DNA of 64,000 nt from RYN-230 sp963813975 (GTDB lineage Bacteria > Actinomycetota > Actinomycetes > Streptosporangiales > Streptosporangiaceae). Under the pieces are notes generated by a model, which saw only the letters and a program-made list of their open reading frames with translations, was not told the DNA's origin and did not search any database. The stretch is from the NCBI GenBank assembly GCA_963813975.1, contig CAWFAP010000001.1:806001-870000 (forward strand), given 5' to 3'. Made by a program: the position numbers and the translations under genes. Shown piece after piece: positions 60,012 through 64,000 of this stretch. Numbering within the stretch: position 1 is the first letter of the stretch; every line of letters begins with the position of its first letter.

Positions 60012-61892
60012 ATGCTGTCCCAGGGTTCCTCGTTCACGACCCGGCCGCAGCTCGCGGGCACCTTCGGGATGGTCGCCTCGACCCACTGGCTGGCTACCGC
60101 GTCCGGCATGGCGGTGCTCGAGGCCGGCGGCACCGCGTTCGACGCGGCCGTCGCGGCCGGCCTGGTCCTGCAGGTGGTCGAGCCGCACATGAACGGGCTG
60201 GGCGGCGAGGCCCCGGTTATCGGCTACGACGCCGGGAGCGCCGCTCCGGGCGGCACCGATCCTGCGAGCTCGGGCGTCTTCGTGCTGGACGGCCAGGGAC
60301 CCGCGCCGGGCCGCGCCACGCTGGACGCCTTCGGCGCCCTGGACCTGGACCTGATCCCGGGCAACGGCCTGCTCCCCGCCTGCGTCCCCGCCGCGTTCGG
60401 CACCTGGATGCTGCTGCTCCAGCGGCACGGCCGGATGCCGCTGCGCGACGTCATGCGGTACGCGATCGGGTACGCGCGGGACGGCTACCCGATGACGGCG
60501 GGGGTGAGCGCGGGCATCGGCGCCGCCGAGCCGGTCTTCCGCGAGCACTGGCCCACCTCGGCGGAGATCTACCTGGCCGGGGGCGTGCCCGCCACCGGGT
60601 CCCAGTTCGCCAATCCGGCCCTGGCCGCAACCTACCAGCGGATCCTCGACGAGGCCGAGGCGGCCGGCGGTGACCGTGACCTGCAGATCGAGGCGGCGCG
60701 CCGTGCGTTCTACGAAGGGTTCGTCGCCGAGGCCATCGCCTCCTACCTGGCCGCGGCCGAGGTGATGGACGTGACCGGGGAGCGGCACCGGGCCTTGCTC
60801 AGCCCGGTGGACCTCGCGGGCTGGCGGGCCAGCACCGAAGCGCCGGTGACCCTGGACTTCGCCGGGCTGACCGTGTGCAAGACGGGCCCGTGGGGCCAGG
60901 GCCCGGTGTTCCTGCAGCAGCTGGCCCTGCTCGACGGCCTCGGCGTGGCGGGCATGGACCCGGCCGGCCCGGACTTCGTGCACACCGTGGTCGAGAGCGC
61001 GAAACTCGCCTTCGCTGATCGCGAGGCGTGGTACGGCGATCCGAGATTCGCCAGCGTCCCGCTCGACGGCCTGCTGTCCCATTCCTACGCAACGAAGCGC
61101 CGGTCCCTGGTCGGTCCCTCGGCGTCCCCGGATCTGCGCCCGGGTGACCCCGGCGGCGCCGCGCCGCGGCTGCCCGGGTACGCCACCGGGGCGGTGCGCG
61201 TCCTGGATGGGGTGGCCTCGGCGGAGCCGACCGCGGAGGAATCCGGGGCCGCGGCCCGCCCGGCCTGGGAGGTCACGGGCCAGGGCACCCGCGCAGATCC
61301 GGGGCCGGCCCGGGGCGACACCTGTCATCTGGACGTCGCCGACCGGTTCGGGAACATGGTGTCGGCCACGCCGAGCGGGGGCTGGCTGCAGAGCTCGCCG
61401 GTCATCCCCGGGCTCGGCTTCTGCCTGGGGACCCGGGCCCAGATGTTCACCCTCAGCCCCGGCCTGCCCAACAGCCTCGCCCCGGGCAAGCGCCCGCGGA
61501 CCACGCTGACGCCGAGCCTGGCGCTGCGCGACGGGGAGCCGTACCTGGCCTTCGGGACGCCCGGCGGGGACCAGCAGGATCAGTGGACGCTGGCCTTCTT
61601 CCTGCGGCACGTGCTGTTCGGGATGAACCTGCAGGAGGCCATCGACGCGCCCGCGTTCCACACCCGGCACTTCCCGTCGTCGTTCTACCCCCGCGAATCG
61701 TCGCCGCTGGCCGTCGACGTGGAGGAGCGCGCGGGGGCCGCGGTGCTGGACGAGCTGCGCCGGCGGGGGCACCGGGTCACGGTCCGGCCGCCGTGGTCGC
61801 TGGGCCGGGTCAGTGCGGTGGCCCGGGACCACGGAATGCTCTACGCGGCCGCCAACCCCCGCGGCATGCAGGGATACGCCGCAGGTCGCTGA
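60012..61892 (+). CDS. ggt: Gamma-glutamyltransferase / glutathione hydrolase
   Basis: 626 residues from ATG 60012 (AGGAG upstream). N-terminal Ntn-hydrolase alpha subunit: MVASTHWLATASGMAVLEAGGTAFDAAVAAG. The autoprocessing site and nucleophile are Thr437 in RGDTCHLDVAD, where other family members read T-T-H; downstream are the beta-subunit motifs SGGWLQSSPVIPGLGFCLGTR and KRPRTTLTPSLALRDG. No clear signal peptide. It hydrolyses or transfers gamma-glutamyl groups (glutathione, gamma-glutamyl peptides), or in some members acylates other substrates. Convergent with nothing; the following genes run in the opposite direction. Confidence 0.9.
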   Translation: MLSQGSSFTTRPQLAGTFGMVASTHWLATASGMAVLEAGGTAFDAAVAAGLVLQVVEPHMNGLGGEAPVIGYDAGSAAPGGTDPASSGVFVLDGQGPAPGRATLDAFGALDLDLIPGNGLLPACVPAAFGTWMLLLQRHGRMPLRDVMRYAIGYARDGYPMTAGVSAGIGAAEPVFREHWPTSAEIYLAGGVPATGSQFANPALAATYQRILDEAEAAGGDRDLQIEAARRAFYEGFVAEAIASYLAAAEVMDVTGERHRALLSPVDLAGWRASTEAPVTLDFAGLTVCKTGPWGQGPVFLQQLALLDGLGVAGMDPAGPDFVHTVVESAKLAFADREAWYGDPRFASVPLDGLLSHSYATKRRSLVGPSASPDLRPGDPGGAAPRLPGYATGAVRVLDGVASAEPTAEESGAAARPAWEVTGQGTRADPGPARGDTCHLDVADRFGNMVSATPSGGWLQSSPVIPGLGFCLGTRAQMFTLSPGLPNSLAPGKRPRTTLTPSLALRDGEPYLAFGTPGGDQQDQWTLAFFLRHVLFGMNLQEAIDAPAFHTRHFPSSFYPRESSPLAVDVEERAGAAVLDELRRRGHRVTVRPPWSLGRVSAVARDHGMLYAAANPRGMQGYAAGR

Positions 61893-61902
61893 ACGCGGTC
61901 GG

Positions 61903-62601
61903 TCAGACGGGCAGGCACAGGGCGCAGGCGATGACCGCGGCGACGGCGGCGGCGGCCCGGAGCCAGCCGCCGGGCAGCCCGGTCCCGGCCGACGGCAGCA
62001 GCGCCGAGGCCGCGGCCAGCACCAGCAGCCCCAGCCCGGCGGCCAGCACCGGCGCCTGGCCGCGGAGTACCGCGGTGGCTTCGCCGGGGGCGCCGGCCGA
62101 CTCGGCCAGGTGCGTGGCCAGCAGGTACGCGATCAGCGCCCCGCCGAGCACGGCGGTATGCCAGGGCCGGGCCGGGTGCAAGGCTTCCAGCGCCAGCGCG
62201 CCGAGGACCACTGCCTCGGCCCAGGGGAGCCGGCGCAGCCAGTCCAGGGCCCACGTGCCCACCCGGGTCAGCGGCCCGGGGTAGGCGCCCGGCCCGGGTG
62301 GCACCACGGCGACGGTGGCCAGCTGCACGAGGCCGCCGGCCACGCAGCACGCGGCGAGCACGGTGAGGGCCGGCGCGGCCCCGCCCGCCGGCCCGGTGGG
62401 TACCGCCGCCCACGCCACGCAGGCCGCGCCGAGCAGGCCGGCCATGGCCGAGAGGCGGACGGCGCTGTGCCGCCACCAGGCCCGCAGGGCCGGCCGCGGC
62501 CCCGCCGCCCAGGACGGACCGCCCCCGCCCGGCCACCGGCCGCGGGGCCGCCAGCCGGCCAGCCGCGATCCAGCCCGGCGGCCGCCCGCGGGGCCCGCCA
62601 T
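61903..62601 (-). CDS. Polytopic membrane protein of unknown function
   Basis: 232 residues: a Gly/Arg/Pro-rich N-terminus of about 45 residues, then about five to six hydrophobic segments (53-72, 76-98, 120-138, 145-165, 178-200 and 212-230). Downstream of a DUF58 gene with only 4 bp between stop and start, so part of the same MoxR-DUF58 operon, in which extra membrane genes are usual. No family recognised. Confidence 0.65.
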   Translation of the reverse strand: MAGPAGGRRAGSRLAGWRPRGRWPGGGGPSWAAGPRPALRAWWRHSAVRLSAMAGLLGAACVAWAAVPTGPAGGAAPALTVLAACCVAGGLVQLATVAVVPPGPGAYPGPLTRVGTWALDWLRRLPWAEAVVLGALALEALHPARPWHTAVLGGALIAYLLATHLAESAGAPGEATAVLRGQAPVLAAGLGLLVLAAASALLPSAGTGLPGGWLRAAAAVAAVIACALCLPV

Positions 62602-62605
62602 CCGC

Positions 62606-63946
62606 TCACCGGCGGGTCACCATGACCCGGCGGGTGAACGGCGCCAGCGACAGGTCCAGGCTCTGCTCCCCGTCCCAGTGCACGACGGGAATGTCCAGCT
62701 CGCGCAGGGAGAACCGGATCGCCTGCTGCTCCATCCGCCAGATCCGCTGGGCCAGCCGGGCATCCCGGCCCCGGCCCGCGTTCGGCTCGCCGTTGAGCAC
62801 GTCGATGATCAGCACCGCGAACCCGCGCTGGCGCAGGTCGCGCAGGGTCTCCACCAGCCGCGGGTCCATCAGCGGGGTGAAGACCAGGATCAGCGCGCCG
62901 GGCGGCAGCGCCTGCCGGGGCAGCCGGGAGAAGCCGGTGTCCTGGGTCCACTCGCGATCCTGGGTGAGCATGGCCTCGGCGATCCGGTAGTAGTGCCGCT
63001 GGCCGTGCCCGGGCGCCAGCCACCGGGCCCGGTAGCGGTAGGTGATGAACCCCACCCGGTCCCGCGCGTCCAGGTAGGCCCGGGCCGCGGCAGCCGCCCC
63101 GCGCAGCGTGATGTCCACCACGTGATGCTCCGCGTCGTCCCCGTCCCAGGCCGTATCGACCAGGATCACCACATCCTGCGAGCGTTCCGCCTGGAACGTG
63201 TTCACCTGGAGCCGGCCGCGCCGGGTGGTGGCCGGCCAGTTGATGCTGCGCTGCCGGTCGCCCGGCACGTACTCGCGCACCCCCGCGAACTCCGAGCCCT
63301 CCCCGGGCGCCCGCGCGGAGTGCTCCCCGAGCCGCTGGGGCAGGCGGTTCAGCACCACCCGGGTGCGCTGGATGGCCGGGCGCGGATAGCACTCCAGCGA
63401 CGGCAGCCCGATCTGCGCCCGCCCCTCGGACAGCCGCCACCGGTCCCGCAGCACGATCTCGGCCGTGCCCACCCGCCGCCGTCCCCAGCGCCTGACCAGG
63501 AAGGGCAGGGTGACCTGGTGCCCGGAGGCGTAGCCGGGCCGCTGCCCGGCCACGCTCCGCAGGGGCACGATCTCGTGGGCCGGGTGCAGCAGCACCGCGG
63601 CGCTGTACTCCGGGAGGCCCGCGATCGACGCGGTGACCGCCGCCCGCTCACCTTCGATGATCCGGACGGCCGTGAGCCCCGCCGTCACCTGGACGTGCGA
63701 CGGCCGCCCGGGCCGCCAGGCGGTCAGCAGCAGGAGGGCCGGGGCGGCCGCGCCGGCGAACTCGGGCCGCCGGGTGACCAACGCGATCCCCAGGCCGGCC
63801 ACCGCGAGGGTCAGCAGGCGGCGCGCGTGCCGGGACGGATCCCATCGCACCGGGAGGTTCGCGGTGGGCCCGGCGTCCGGGCCGCCGGGCCCCGGCCCGG
63901 TGTCAGGAGCGGCCGGGTCACCAGGTGCGGGCGGGCGGTCAGGCAT
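62606..63946 (-). CDS. DUF58 domain-containing protein
   Basis: 446 residues from ATG 63946. A disordered N-terminus, one or two membrane segments (about 44-76), then a beta-rich region and the DUF58 signature GVREYVPGDRQRSINWPATTRRG. The C-terminal half is a von Willebrand A-like domain (DVVILVDTAWDG). DUF58 proteins accompany MoxR AAA+ ATPases and are implicated in protein maturation or stress. Partner of the MoxR fragment immediately upstream, with the two reading frames overlapping. Confidence 0.9.
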   Translation of the reverse strand: MPDRPPAPGDPAAPDTGPGPGGPDAGPTANLPVRWDPSRHARRLLTLAVAGLGIALVTRRPEFAGAAAPALLLLTAWRPGRPSHVQVTAGLTAVRIIEGERAAVTASIAGLPEYSAAVLLHPAHEIVPLRSVAGQRPGYASGHQVTLPFLVRRWGRRRVGTAEIVLRDRWRLSEGRAQIGLPSLECYPRPAIQRTRVVLNRLPQRLGEHSARAPGEGSEFAGVREYVPGDRQRSINWPATTRRGRLQVNTFQAERSQDVVILVDTAWDGDDAEHHVVDITLRGAAAAARAYLDARDRVGFITYRYRARWLAPGHGQRHYYRIAEAMLTQDREWTQDTGFSRLPRQALPPGALILVFTPLMDPRLVETLRDLRQRGFAVLIIDVLNGEPNAGRGRDARLAQRIWRMEQQAIRFSLRELDIPVVHWDGEQSLDLSLAPFTRRVMVTRR

Positions 63947-64000
63947 GGGCGGCGGACGGGTCGGTCCGCGGCGTCGGCACACTGCCCAGCAGCCCGGCCA
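63939..64000 (-). CDS. C-terminal end of an AAA+ (MoxR-type) ATPase, partial
   Basis: The minus-strand frame running in from the window edge encodes A-G-L-L-G-S-V-P-T-P-R ... A-H-A and stops at TGA 63939-63941, overlapping the DUF58 start. The L-L-x-S-V-P-T-P ending is typical of MoxR ATPases, and moxR directly precedes DUF58 genes. Only about 19 codons are visible. Confidence 0.5.
   Translation of the reverse strand, partial: AGLLGSVPTPRTDPSAAHA

Noticed and set aside
60012..61892. Gamma-glutamyltransferase as part of the MoxR/DUF58 operon
   Set aside because: It is on the opposite strand and separated by a short convergent junction, so it is not cotranscribed with that locus.

Overview
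This window is GC-rich (third codon positions are almost all G or C). It has the gene order, the many GTG/TTG starts and the leaderless genes of a high-GC Actinomycetota chromosome. The order hemW-hrcA-dnaJ-rsmE-HIT-phoH-ybeY-CNNM-cytidine-deaminase-like-era-leuA-recO-uppS-glyS and later ppdK-dgt ... dnaG-rpoD-type sigma fits a Streptosporangiales/Streptomyces-like actinomycete. I cannot name a genus from the sequence alone.

Region 1 (1-20.6 kb) is the conserved core, nearly all on the plus strand: a MOSC protein with a repeat tail, coproheme-type radical SAM HemW, HrcA with a clear CIRCE operator, DnaJ, RsmE, a HIT hydrolase, PhoH, YbeY, a CNNM/CBS membrane protein, a degenerate cytidine-deaminase-fold protein, Era, LeuA behind a short Leu-Leu-Leu leader peptide, RecO, UppS, a secreted DUF1906 protein with a His/Lys/Arg repeat linker, and glycyl-tRNA synthetase. 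A SigE-type ECF sigma factor with a membrane partner is inserted at 6.6-8.2 kb.

Region 2 (20.6-41.7 kb): a second ECF sigma/membrane-protein pair, a 6-phosphogluconate-dehydrogenase-like reductase, pyruvate phosphate dikinase and dGTPase. An accessory block of about 8.5 kb follows (ferredoxin-type reductase, PP2C phosphatase, LysR/aldo-keto reductase, VOC/AraC, CorA, universal stress protein, HAD phosphatase) and separates dgt from dnaG. DnaG and a principal-type sigma factor come next, then membrane proteins and tRNA-Asn.

Region 3 (41.7-64 kb) is accessory and metabolic: a small C-x-C-x2-C ORF next to the tRNA, a MarR-controlled multidrug exporter divergent from a Tat-type bicovalent FAD oxidase, another aldo-keto reductase, a dienelactone hydrolase with an apparent N-terminal frameshift, a DnaN paralogue with low-complexity insertions, a flavoprotein, a PCu(A)C-like lipoprotein, a GT39 glycosyltransferase, a two-component system whose kinase has a disordered insertion in its ATPase domain, a frameshifted MarR-GNAT gene with its operator, a DUF885 protein, a DUF4232 lipoprotein, a gamma-glutamyltransferase, and the start of a DUF58/MoxR locus that runs off the window.

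I see no transposase, integrase, prophage, CRISPR array or rRNA. The most informative non-coding signals are the CIRCE element, the leuA leader peptide, two MarR operator systems, four very strong inverted-repeat terminators and a recurring arrangement of a -10 hexamer 6-7 nt before a start codon (leaderless genes). No clearly new multi-gene system is evident. The leads worth following are the leader peptide, the operator clusters, the two single-base frameshifts and the insertions in conserved enzymes.
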